From Scolanthus callimorphus (Eukaryota; Cnidaria; Anthozoa; Actiniaria; Edwardsiidae), in NCBI GenBank assembly GCA_033964015.1, contig CM066920.1:7407912-7471911 (forward strand): a stretch of 64,000 nt of DNA, written 5' to 3'. Shown in pieces: positions 47,619 through 59,165 of the stretch. Every line of letters begins with the position of its first letter. Within the stretch, counting starts at the first letter, position 1. The translations under genes were made by a program, and so were the position numbers. Under the pieces are notes generated by a model. The model ran no database searches. It was given only the letters and a program-made list of their open reading frames with translations, and was not told where the DNA came from.

Positions 47619-50600
47619 ATGGTAGGTAAAACACTTAAAATGGGTATCTAAAAAGGCGATATTCCATAACCTCATACTACCAACTTATATCCTGCAGTAT
47701 GGCTTCATACATTGTGCGCTGGCCGACTTAGTTATCGGGAAATTTGGTGAAGAAGCTTGGCGAGATATTGTGTAAGGATAACTTTGTGCCTAAGTGCAAA
47801 ACCTTGGTCATCTGTTTGGTGTTTTTCCTGGTATATATTATCAGCTAAGTGATGTTGATATAGATTTCTGGGTTGTTATTTTAACAGAGCGAAAGCCGGA
47901 GTGGAGTTAGATGGGGGATCGTATTTGATTCATAAAATTTACGATGACCAAGAAACTCTCAGCCTGATCACTGCAGCCTGCGAAGCCACTGGTAGGGAAA
48001 CTTCTAACTTAAATGTTTGTTTATTTATCGTTTAGCTTTAATTTAGAAACTGAAATAGAAAGCTTTTAAGACGTCAGCTATGCGTGTCAGGACGTTATTA
48101 GATTTCTGATTTGAATTTTACCGTCTCGCCGTTTCCAGGTCTGGAATTGGACACGGTGCTGGAAGTATTTGGGGCGCATTTTTTCAATTACTGCGAGAAA
48201 TCTGGATATGATCGAATTCTACGCGTGCTCGGCCGTAACATGAGGGATTTCTTGTGCAACCTAGATGCCCTGCACGACCACCTAGCTACGATTTACCCGG
48301 GCATGGAGGCACCGTCCTTCCGCTGCACCGAAACGGACGACGGTATGTTATTACTGCATTACTATAGCAAGCGGCAGGGGCTGTCCTATATAGTTATCGG
48401 GCTGGTCAAGGCAATTGCTAAACAACTGCTGGACACCGAAGTCAAGGTTACTATATTCCAAGACAGGGACGACCAAAATGACCATGTCACGTTTGCTATC
48501 AAAGAAGTCGACTCAAAAAACTCAACGGCATCGAAGCTTGGGCTGCAGAATTTTGACTTTGGGTGTCAAAAGGAGACCGATCTTCACAATGTTCTTCCCC
48601 AAGAAAATTCAAAAGCTCTAAATTGTTTGGCTAGCGAGGGTCCCAGCAGGAAACAGATGAGCTTACTTTCGTTTTGCAAAGCGTTTCCGTTTCACGTCAT
48701 GTTTGATCGCAAACTTCGCATCAAGCAGGCCGGTCTCTCGCTGTTGCGTATAGTCAACAAAAACCCTAAAACCCCTCTTGTTTTCACCGATATATTTGAG
48801 CTCACTCGACCAAGAATGGAATTCAGTTTCCAAGCAGTGATTTCGCATATTAACACAGTTTTTATTGTGACTACAAAAAGCGGAGCTGTCAATCTACCCG
48901 CGCAAGACATATCTGAAAATAACCCGAGTTTGAAATTAAAGGGTCAAATGCTTTATGTCCCCGACTCTGACTGTCTCCTGTTCCTGTGCTCCCCGCGAGT
49001 AAGCAGCCTAGATTCGCTGCGGGAGAAAGGGTTATATTTTAGCGACATCCCAGTCCACGACGCCACACGAGATCTGCTATTTCTGTCCCACGCGCGGCGC
49101 GCGGAACGAGAGCTCGTGGAAAAGCTGGAAGAAACAAGCAACAACTTAAAGAAAATAGAATCCAAGCTTATAGATCACAAGAAACGCACCGATGAGCTCT
49201 TATACTCCATACTACCAAAAGAGGTCGCGGCGCGTCTCAGACTGAATCAGCCTGTCCCGGCTGAGAGCTATAAAGTTGTTACTATCCTGTTCAGTGATAT
49301 TGTGGGTTTCACCGCGCTCTGTTCCAATGATAAAGTTGTTCCTATGGACATTGTCAAGATGCTTAACCGTCTCTACACCTACTTCGACATGCTATCAGGG
49401 ATGCATGATGTCTACAAGGTAAGCTGGCCTCGTTGACCTTAAAATATAGATCTACTATTTAGAAAAATAAACTTGTATTTAATTTCCACAGAACGCGGAG
49501 GCTGGATAAATAGTATTCAAATGACAGAAAAAAATCATTATGGTCGAAGGAATTTTCATGCCAAACGCGAACTCGATCAAGATAAAAAGCTTAAAACACG
49601 TTGCCAATTGTTTTTTATCAGTTAGTATATTCTGTTTCTATTAGAGAGGTTAATTGCTTTACCCGATAGCTCAACAACTTTCTATAGAACTGATCGCTCC
49701 TTTTACAAGATTCTTCCGTCAATAGATCATAGAAAAGTGATTGAAAGCTTGGCCTAATAACCCAGGGCACATATCACCCACACTTTCTGTCTGAAATATT
49801 TTATTGACCTAGAGATGCTATGGTAGATTTTAGTGTCTAATTAAGTACATTTTCTATTGGTTTTCTATCAAAATTCTGCCGCCGCTCGAATCGTTGAGTT
49901 GCGTGTTAACAGTAATTTAATACAGATTTGGAAAACATCTGGATTGCCGTGAGTAATATAGGACAATACCGCAAATCCCGAACAAATCAAATATCCTAGC
50001 CTACCCTCTCGTCCGAACTGCGCTTTATAACATTCCATTAAATTGGCACGAGCTCAAGCAGAGAGGCTGCTATTCTATTTTCCACGTATTTTCAACCGGA
50101 AATGTGCACAGAAGTTTGCATAGTCCAATTTACACCTTCAGCCCAGTGAATTGAAGGAGAAAATCGGAAAAAATAGACCTGTTTTTGGGTTGATTTGCGT
50201 TAAAGTGATAACGAACAGTGCTCTCGAAAATAAAACATCAACTTCCCCTTGTGAAATTCGAGTTTCTAATTATCAGGAAACAACCCAAAGGTCTCGCAGT
50301 GCCTCTCTGTGAAATTTAGAATAAATGAAGCGATGAATGAAAAAGCGTTTATACCCCCCGTAAGTTTTCTTTCTGTTTTAAGTTCCACGCATAGCATGAA
50401 CTACTGAAATTTTACCTTTAACATAGAAATTTTCCTCGTAAGTTTATATTATCTTCGATTGCATGACTTTTGGCTTCCTTTGCTATGCAACTTCAAGGTT
50501 AAAGCGCTGCAGGCTAAGAAAATATCAGTTCATTTTTCATCTAAAGTAAACTGACGCTCGCGGAAATTAGCATTCCACTCATTAGTGAACTGCAACCCAC

Positions 50601-53600
50601 ATGTAGGGCGTTTAGTTTGTGACTGGAGGCTAGATTTCCGTCCTCTCGGTCTACTAAAATAAATGAATACCGGTAAAGTATTTGCAGAACCGCGTACAAG
50701 TAATATTGAAGCCGGATCCAATAAAGAACCTATCAACCAGTGGATATGTAAAAAGGAATAAAAAAAAAGAAAATGAATTTTATATAGAGGATATTACACG
50801 GTGGCGCGAAGATATGAGTTTTATTTTCGAGATATCTTCAAGCCACCGTGTAATTTTCTTTTTATTATATAGACAAACCAGAAATATTCCAAAAATATTC
50901 CAAATTGATTTCCAAGCACTTTTGTTTTGATCGATATACTCACTAGTGAGCATATGGAAAATATGTCACTGAGGACCCGGATGTAGCTTCGTATGAGATC
51001 TACGAGTGGCGTATTTCCCAGTAAAACACTCGTGTCTATATAATAAAAGCTGTTAATCAACCATTCAATTTTTTTATTCTTTCTTACTAAAAAAAAGCCT
51101 GGAATTTTTCTGACCTGATTTGCCATGTCTCTAGTGCTAGACTTTAAAATATTATAACGTGTATATACTGTTTTTCTCTGCTTTAGGTTTCTTAATATTG
51201 CGTTTTGCTTGCAATTGAAGCACTCTTGAAAACTGGAAAAAATAGAACAAGAAAAATACTTTTTGATGTGTAACCGATAAATTTCACCACAAAAGGGTTC
51301 GCATTTGAAAAATGCATTACAGGAGAAATATAGAACGTAAGATTTTCATCTGCATATTCGGGGGCGGAATAATAATGTTTGCTTCCCCGGTTTTCACAAA
51401 GCACAAATCCATATCTACGATTTAAAAATACATTGAAAACTATCACCTTGCAAAAAATTGGGGCTTTAGCCTAAAATGCGCAATTTCCTCGAAAATTTGC
51501 TCTAATCCGCCGGACTATAATCAGTAGAAAAACTTATAATGGTCCCCTACTATAATCCGCTAAGACGTACCAGTAGATGATTACATCATCAAATCGTCTA
51601 TAATTGAGTATCGGCTAGAGATTAAGGGTCTTAGCCAATAAGATTTGAGCATTTCTAGGCTCCGGCATTAAAATTGGGGTCACTTTGTACAACATAGCAC
51701 AGAGCTTAGCGGATTAACATAGCAGCGAGAACGTTGCCACAAATAAGTGAAACAGTGCGCCGCTGTCAAAATGTAATCATCATTTTTTTACCCTTTATCT
51801 GCGAAGCTTTTCATTTTCAGTGTCAAATCGTTATTGCAGAGGCTCCACTGTCAAGACGATTCTAAAATGTTGACATCAAGACAAAAGCTTTGCCGCCAAT
51901 CTAACTTTTCGATTAAAAACTGGTGGCATTTTAAGTTTTCGGCGAAAGAAAAAACTATTTGTTTAGGAGAACGGATCGCTTCTATTTCGCACTTGTCCCA
52001 ATGGTGGTCTTTGCATCACGCACATAAATTCAGAAACCTTATGAAGAATTCCGGCAATAAAGCAAAACATAACTGATAAACTCGTTATGTCACGCCCAAA
52101 ATATCGATACTCGGATGTTTATAAAACTTCCGATCGGTTTATTTAGATGCTTCCGATTTGTTTACCTGCGAGACCGATCGGCTGATTTTGAACGTCTGGG
52201 CATGCGCACAAAATTTATGCTTCGGCTCTGTACCAAATGTCGCGCAGGAATCCATTTGAGGTCCTTCACTGATTGGCTGATTTTGAACGTTGGAGCATGC
52301 GCAAAAAGTTGTTTCTCTCAATGCCTCTGTATCAAATCTGGCGCATGCGTCAATGGCTGTCACCAGAGCCTCCCCCCGCGAGGAGACGGGTTAGCACTCG
52401 TTCACGAGCCGGGGAGCTTATGACCTCGTACGCGCATTGTGTATCCTAAACAGGCCACCAATCAGAAGCCCCCACTCTTGCCTTCGCGTCGGGTTGTTCG
52501 GCGAAGAGATTTCATGTTCTTATTCTTCAGAAAATAGTTTGATTTTAGGGCGAAATGCAGACTTGGTTAGGAAAAAATAATGAAATGATTGTCTTCGATT
52601 ACCGACAGGCAGCGCGCGCGTGCGTTATAGCTGGAACCATCCATTAAATATCCTTTAAAAATTTGATAACTTTCTAAGAAACTAATAGAATAACGGCATC
52701 TTTCGTGTGGTATTGCGGTATTTCGAACTACCCAGAACTTTGTTACTCATATGCGCAAATTAAGGCAAGGAATGTTATTCGGTTCATGATTAGCAGCCAG
52801 GCTCTTTGACAGCAACAATCGTCAAAACATTATCACCGCACTTCCAACATACCAAAGTTAATCTTCACGGAGGTTATCCGGAGGCTAAATCAGGCAGTTC
52901 CATCTATGGCCAGAATAAATCCGTCGACAAGTCTTATATTATAAGTGAGTTTCTTAAACTCAATCATGTTTGACCTTGAAAACGAAATGCATTTTTTTTG
53001 TTCCCTCAATAAGAGAGATATTTTCTCTTAGGCTATATTGGGTTTATCACCGTCTTTTTCCTTCTTTGGTGTGGTATTCTAGTACACTAGACTTGGTCAA
53101 TCTCCCACGCTCCCTCCCGGCGATACTAGAGTCCCACGCTCGAGGGTCCAACCGCAAGTTTTTCCGGTCACAAAAGGACTCGTTAAAACTGTCGAAAATA
53201 CTTGACTGATGAAATACCTGTCCTCCAGTGTTACACATTCTATCACTTGTAGCCTGCAAAACGTTCCTCTGAAACACGGCGTGAGTTTATTTGAGAAAAT
53301 AAAAAAAGACACGTTCGATTTACTACTATAGATTTGAGATGACGCGAGGGGTTATTAAATTTGTTGCGACAATAGATGTGTAATTTATTAATTAAGTTAT
53401 ATTAATTCAAATTAATCAATTACCAGCGAATAACCCGTCACCTTGTGATGAAAATATTTTAAAACTTCCCATTCATAGTTCAGCAAAATATTTGTTGCGG
53501 GCTTCCTGTGTTGCACGCACGCGCGCCAAGTGGCGGGAAAAACAATCAGCCAATCAAAAACGTTTCCCTGACAAGACGCTTGATTGGGCTCCGTTTCAGA

Positions 53601-56566
53601 GGGCGAGAGGAATAATTGTTTAGTCAAATCCAATCCAATTTAGCTTGTTTCGATCATGGGTCTTTATTGGGAATTTACGCTTAACCAATTTTAACGAAAC
53701 CTGCACATTTTTAAAGCAAACTCGCACAAAACCTGCACTGAATCGTCACGCATCAGGGTCTAATGGAAATGGTAATAATAGTGTCAATTTTTCTAGCCAA
53801 AAGCAAGCTTCACAGCCGATCATTTGCCGTTTTGGAGGCTTCGAGCCCAACACTAGTAGCTCAAGTAATCAGAATTCAGCATTGATAATAGACTACTTGT
53901 GGGATTTGTCTAAAATAAGATACCTTTACTTTCGTCCTGTCTGCAGGTTGAGACGATAGGGGATGCCTACATGGTGGTAGGGGTCTACCTCACCCCTGTG
54001 AAGATCACGCCGACAGGGTGGCCAGTATGGGACTTGGGATGATGGAGGCTGCTGACGTGGTTCTCTCGCCTGTTGACGAACGACCGCTCAAGGTCAGAAC
54101 AACATTTTTGTTTCACGAACGCATCGCGGTTGCTGCCAACAAAAGATGCGCGAGCGGGTTTCAGAGGAGAGTCCAAAATTAATTGTAGTAAAGAGAGAAC
54201 ACCAAGTTGCTGCTGAATGGTTTCTCCCCATCAACCAATCATAAGCAAAGTAAAACCACTATCACGCGCTGAGCACGTGACTTGTTTCATTCTAAGCCAA
54301 GTACAAATGTACAAACACTACCACACGATGAGCACGTGATCACTAAACACACATTCTAAGCCAAGTACAAATGTACAAACACTACCACGCAATGAGCACG
54401 TGATCACTAAACACACATTCAAAATATGATTGGTTGATAAAAATTAGAAACCAATGAAAATGCAAAGAAAACGCAAATACAATGTTTGGCTAAGTGCATT
54501 TGGTCTTACAGTCATTTGAAATTTGCTCAATTTGCGACAGTTTACGATTTCTAGTCCTCTTCACAATTAAAGTAGACACTGATAAAGTTTCCGAATGTGT
54601 CGAACATTTTTCCACGCACGTGACAGAAAAAGGAAAAGACAGCATTGCTCGTTACTCGATTCCAGTAGAAATTTTAAATTCAATTTTAATAACGCGCAAA
54701 TAATTGCGAAAAGGTCTACTACGGCCTAGCTAATATAAATCAGGATTTCATTTGAACCCCTGTTATTTACTTATGTTTCTCTGCCGTGTTCCCCATGTCA
54801 GATCCGTATTGGGATCCATACTGGACCAGTGATGGCAGGTGTGGTCGGCAAAAAGATGCCAAGATACTGTCTGTTTGGTGCTACAGTAACGCTTGCTAAC
54901 AAGATGGAGTCGGGCAGTCAGCCAGGACGCATAAATATCAGCATCGACACCAAAAGGCAAGCGCAATGGATTTACAGCTAAAACGGTTGCATCGCGATCC
55001 ACGTTTTCAAAAACATCAAATTATTTTTGACTTTGCTGTTCCGCCAGCCAATCAAACTGTCTGAGCCAATGAAACTCTTGCCCTGTTTCGCCTAGTGCAG
55101 TCAACTGGCTTCCCTCTCTGAACTAAAACCAGACAACGTCGCGACGAAAAGCCAGGCGACTGCACTAGGCGAAACAGGGCAAGAATATGATTGACTCATA
55201 AGATTTGACTGGCGGAACAGCAAAGCCAAAAACAAATCGATGTTTTGAAAACGCTGGTCGCGATGCAACGATTTTAGCTGTAACATAGCAAACTGCCCCT
55301 TAGCTCGCGAAATACATATTACAGTTTTCTATACTTTCACATCGCCAACATCCGTAAAGGAAGAGAAAGGAACAGTTCGCGCGAATGGTTAAACGCACGC
55401 ACCATGCACATGATGTTTAACTATTCGCGCATTGTTCGCTTAACTTTTCTCTCCTTTTACGGATGTTCGCGATATTCAAGGGATTGTTTTGCAGTATACG
55501 AAAGCACCGCTACTGTGATCGCACAAAGCACGCTTTCTTGCGCTAGTATTTTTTGGCGCGCTCTAGTAGCGACTGTCTTCGTAGTCTAGTTGCTCCAGCG
55601 TGAAGGGCACTGTTTCGAACTGTTGATTTCGTGGCACATTCGGATAATGCACGTTCAGGTCGATAGAGCTATAGACCCTAATCTGTGTGCGGAGCTTATC
55701 TCTCGTAGGCGAGCACGAATTAATACGCGTTGCATACATTTATCAAGGGTGACTACGGCGTAAGAATACGGACAATTCTAATGTCAGAGTATACGCCCTC
55801 TATGTATTTTTACGACGATGTACTTAAAAGCGCTCTGCTCTGTGGAGCAATAAAGCTCCTATCGCCATAAATCACAATAAATGTGGTAACAGGAGTCTGA
55901 ATAATTTCGATGAGCAACCCCAACCCGTTTTGAGAAGGAAGCTTCCAATGTATGAATGCCTGCAAGCATTTGCAATTCTATCTAATGAAAGCCTCTTCCT
56001 CGGTCGAGTAGTCACGTGATTCATTGTTATGCAGGTATCTGACGAATCCGAGCGAACTAGAGTTTGAGCCAAACACAGTCGTCCCCAATCCCCTACATTG
56101 CTTCTTCATCAGACGTAGCCGTATCGCCACCGCCCGACGAACCTCCGGCCTCGACATCGCATCCACGGTAGCGCCGAACAACATCTGCATGTTCCGATCA
56201 CCAATCGGATCCCCTTCGACGTCGCCTTCGGGAACCCGACGACGCGCGAACTCCGTCGACCACTCGACTTCCGGAATAACCACCGGGGACTTCAAGTCTG
56301 AGAAACAGCGACGAACAACGCTTCATCATCTGAAATCCCCAGTTAAGAGATTGAACAGCGATCTTGAGTCAACACCCGAGATTGAGTATGCACCGGACGG
56401 AATAGAACTCAACCTGGATGACTCTAGTGTTGTGGAGTTGAACGAGGAGAGGATTGTTGCGCTGATGAACTTGCAGGAGGAGATTGAGAACATGAAGATT
56501 ACAAAAGATATTAACGCTAATGTTACTAACGTGGGACAATATAGTGATGAGGGGGGAGACGTTTAG
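47619..56566 (+). CDS. Soluble guanylate cyclase, beta-type sensor, alpha-type active site
   Basis: Makes cGMP on nitric oxide or other gas binding. Coding exons: 47619-47621 (ATG only), 47698-47771, 47888-47991, 48139-49418, 53947-54092, 54802-54956, 56035-56566; 764 residues if one missing G in exon 5 is restored. The start is spliced: ATG then [14 protein letters not shown], matching the MYGF start of beta subunits. H-NOX heme domain is about 1-185, with proximal His106 in [12 protein letters not shown] and Y135-x-S137-x-R139; PAS-like region about 239-370; coiled coil about 378-420; cyclase from about 436. Both metal aspartates are present (D447 in FSDIVGF, D493 in ETIGDAYM). The segment after RYCLFG reads [11 protein letters not shown], like alpha1 and unlike the N and R of beta1. 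The C-terminus lacks the MKGK strand of beta subunits and adds about 140 residues. Exon 6 has a GC donor. Four Gs at 53980-53983 shift the frame to a TGA at 54040. Confidence 0.88.
50793..50854. repeat. Hairpin repeat ATTACACGGTGGC
   Basis: ATTACACGGTGGC and GCCACCGTGTAAT bound the unit, with an inner pair GAAGATAT / ATATCTTC. It resembles the element at 41716-41825 in design. Located in the large cyclase intron 4, which otherwise has no feature I can support apart from the repeats listed. Confidence 0.7.
52170..52377. repeat. Dispersed repeat, longest copy
   Basis: CGGCTGATTTTGAACGTCTG and CATGCGCA occur twice in succession (52188 and about 52272), followed by CTCTGTATCAAATCTGGCGC and ATGGCTGTCACCAGAGCCTC. 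The internal doubling suggests a dimer of the unit seen at 29450-29611. It accounts for the 102-codon open frame here. Confidence 0.7.
54250..54420. repeat. 64-bp tandem repeat with CACGTG sites
   Basis: Two near-identical units start TTCTAAGCCAAGTACAAATG at 54290 and 54354, preceded by a partial one from about 54253. Each contains GAGCACGTGA, an E-box. Located in cyclase intron 5. Confidence 0.8.
54972..55283. mobile_element. TTACAGCT-family MITE, copy 2, beside a splice donor
   Basis: A 312-bp element with inverted ends TTACAGCTAAAACGGTTGCA.. and ..GATTTTAGCTGTAA, and inner inverted pair GCCCTGTTTCGCCTAGTGCA / TGCACTAGGCGAAACAGGGC. It begins 15 bp after the GC splice donor of cyclase exon 6. 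Confidence 0.82.
55336..55495. mobile_element. Foldback repeat ATATCGCGAACATCCG, copy B
   Basis: Arms ACATCCGTAAAGGAAGAGAA and CTCTCCTTTTACGGATGTTC, then GCGATATTCAAGGGATTGTT. Together with copy A at 41914-42120 this defines a family. Located in cyclase intron 6, about 50 bp after the previous MITE. Confidence 0.75.
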
Positions 56567-56619
56567 GAGCAATCCTTATCCTTACCCCTCTAGCCTGCGT
56601 AGCAAGCGTTCCCGTGGAA

Positions 56620-56727
56620 TTAAAGGCCCATCACTCAACCGGGTAGCCCTTGCGCCCCGTTTACTCAAATTGATCCATTGTTTTTCGGCTGCTCTGATTG
56701 GCTAATAGACCACAAAGGGTCTTTAAA
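56620..56727. mobile_element. TTTAAAGGCCCATC MITE, copy 2
   Basis: Decayed ends ATTAAAGGCCCATCACTCAA and GGGTCTTTAAA surround the conserved core CAAATTGATCCATTGTTTTT plus CGGCTGCTCTGATTGGCTAAT shared with 38735-38866. It lies just 3' of the cyclase stop codon, probably in the 3' untranslated region. Confidence 0.75.
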
Positions 56728-56962
56728 AGCAGAGAAACCAGGAGAAAACGGAAGAAAGCTTGACGAGCGAAAAAAAGACGGAGGATGAGGGGAAGGGAAA
56801 GTTTCTCTGCCTGAAAACTCCACGGCTTCAACCCTTCTGCTCACTAGTATATGTAATCTGTGAAGGAGAGCCAGCTCAACACTGTCGGGAAAGTTACACG
56901 GAAGTGGAGAGATCAGTTGTTTCATAGTAGTTTCATCAGCGTTGATACCGTTTGTAATCTTT

Positions 56963-56990
56963 AAGCATAGTTAGCATACTAACTATGCTT
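56963..56990. repeat. 12-bp perfect hairpin
   Basis: AAGCATAGTTAG, a CATA loop, then CTAACTATGCTT. It is followed by two copies of TTTAAGGTATAGGTAT. Purpose unknown. Confidence 0.85.
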
Positions 56991-57029
56991 TAAGGTATAG
57001 GTATCTTTAAGGTATAGGTATAACTAGGC

Positions 57030-57480
57030 TATAATCCCTCGGGAATGCGAGACGAGGAGGCTAGAATTTACCAATGCACGCTAAATCATTGGCAATATTC
57101 CCTCGGGCATGCGAGACGAGGTGGTTAGAATTTACCAAGGTACGATAGATTCTTGACTATATTCCCTCGGGAATGCGAGACGAGGAGGCTAGAGCTTACC
57201 AAGGTACGATAGATCCTTGGCTATATTCCCTCGGTAATGCGAGACAAAAGGTTAGAATTTAACAATCAATGCACGGTAGATCCTTGGCTATATTCCTTAG
57301 GGAATGCGAGACGAGGAGGCTAGAATTTACAAAGGTACGATAGATTAAAGATAGATCCTTTTCAATATTCAGTCCCTCGGCAATGCGAGACGAAAGGTTA
57401 GAACTTACCAAGGTACGATAGATCCTTAGAGGTTAGAACTGATCAAGGGTAATCCTTGCCCATATTCCATCGGGAATGCG
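57030..57480. repeat. About 64-bp tandem array, seven diverged copies
   Basis: CCCTCGGGAATGCGAGACGA recurs at about 57037, 57100, 57164, 57228, 57295, 57374 and 57469, each followed by a variable GGAGGCTAGAATTTACCAA and TACGATAGATCCTTGG block. Early periods are 63-64 bp; later ones are longer because of small insertions. Confidence 0.9.
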
Positions 57481-58046
57481 GCTTTATGACCCAAGGAACA
57501 CTTATAGAACATTGTAAATAGATTGTATATATATACAATCGGGCTAAATACACTAGTATTTAAAGTGACAATGAGTGGAATCTGCTGAACTCCCCTCCCA
57601 ATCAGAACACCTCTGCTCCCTTGACATTAGCCCTATCACATGGTTTGGTCTGGAAAAAAAAAACACTGAACAATATAGTTGCAGTAATATAAACAAAAAC
57701 GAAACTTGTCTCCCATTCAGTCAAAAAATTATCATGATAAAGAAAAATGCCTCAGCGCCGTCAGTCAGCCACCAATAAGTAGGAAAAAAAACCGGAAAGA
57801 GTCGGTGCAAGAATCAATTTCCATCGCTGCATCATTTCAAGGAAGAAGGATTGGCAGCATTCGAGGAATATGAGATCGAAGATAAACAAAAGTCGGATCA
57901 GAAAGCAAAGCGTCAAAGAAGATCTATGAGAAGTCGCGGGCAGCACGTTCGCGTCTTCAAACTGGAGCGACAATCTACATCTTCGAGGTAAGTGACCAAG
58001 GTGAGGTCGTGTTCGATGCGATATATTATATTAACAACATCCTATA

Positions 58047-58298
58047 GAGCGGATTTCACATGACTGTCAACACTCGTTATGTAATTGCGATTGCTTTGCG
58101 TTCTCATTGGCTACACGTTTTTCTCAGCCAATCAAATTCTGTAGTAAATACAATTGTGTAATTACTTAGTAATTGGTTCGGCTTGTAATTGGCTGAGAAA
58201 AAAGCCATTTAGGAGCAAGTTGTGATTTCTCTCGATTCTCATTGGCTAATGATTGCTCAATTGCAATTGCTTTCACGACAGTCATGTGAAATCCGCTC
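58047..58298. mobile_element. TA-flanked MITE (family GAGC), copy 3
   Basis: Perfect 22-bp ends GAGCGGATTTCACATGACTG plus TC, and the exact complement at 58277-58298, with TA on each side. The 252-bp body is rich in TAATTGCGATTGC and TCTCATTGGCTA words. It has the cleanest termini of the three copies. Confidence 0.9.
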
Positions 58299-58320
58299 TA
58301 ATGGTATTTGTGTCATTACT

Positions 58321-59037
58321 GAATTCCAGACAACTGCCAATCACACCGTAGTTCGACAAAGATCAACATTGTTGAACTGGTTAGTGGCACTCTCATTCGA
58401 CTTCAATCAACACTGGGCGATTCAACAAATGTCGAATGAATTCCAGACAACTGCCAATCACACCGTAGTTCGACAAAGATCAACATTGTTGAACTGGTTA
58501 GTGGCACTCTCATTCGACTTCAATCAACACTGGGCGATTCAACAAATGTCGAATGAAATTGTAGACAACTGCCAATCACCGTAGTTCAACAAAGATCAAC
58601 ATTGTTGAACTGGTGTGGCACTCCCATTCGACTTCAATCAACACTGGGAGATTAAAAAAAATGTTGAATGAAGTTGTAGACAACTGCCAATCACACCCGG
58701 TAGTTTGACAAAGATCAATGTTGTTGAATTGGTTATTGGCACTCCCATTCGACTTCAATCAACAGTGGTTGATTCGACAAATGTCGAATGAAATTGCAGA
58801 CAACTGCCAATCACACCGTAGTTCAACAAAGATCAACGTTGTTGAACTGGTTGGTGGCACTCTCATTCGACTTCAATCAACACTGGGCGATTCAACAAAT
58901 GTTGAATGAAGTTGTAGTCAACTGCCAATCACAGGCCGTAGTTCGACAAAGATCAACATTGTTGAATTGGTTAGTGGCACTCTCATTCGACTTCAATCAA
59001 CACTGGTTGATTCAACAAATGTTTAATGAAATTGAAT
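58321..59037. repeat. 117-bp tandem array, six copies
   Basis: Units start at 58321, 58438, 58555, 58670, 58790 and 58908 with period 115-120 bp. Each contains two dyads: GTTCAACAA...TTGTTGAAC around GATCAAC, and CATTCGAC...GTCGAATG. Since 117 is 39 codons, the array keeps long frames open (58222-58584 and 58788-59168) as a 39-residue repeat. Codon-level constraint is not evident, and units with 115 or 120 bp break or shift the frame, so I do not call a gene. Confidence 0.93.
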
Positions 59038-59165
59038 CAGATGTTGAACAGGTCGGCCTAAAAAGTTTAGTTTTTTTTTTTACCGAAGCACGTTTTCATG
59101 ACAAACATGACACACGCACGCCACGACGCACACCCCTCACGTCAAAACACCACCTGAAATCGAAG

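Noticed and set aside
58222..58584. Protein with 39-residue repeats (also 58788-59168)
   Set aside because: Explained by the 117-bp satellite; units of 115 and 120 bp shift the frame and the first codons come from a MITE.
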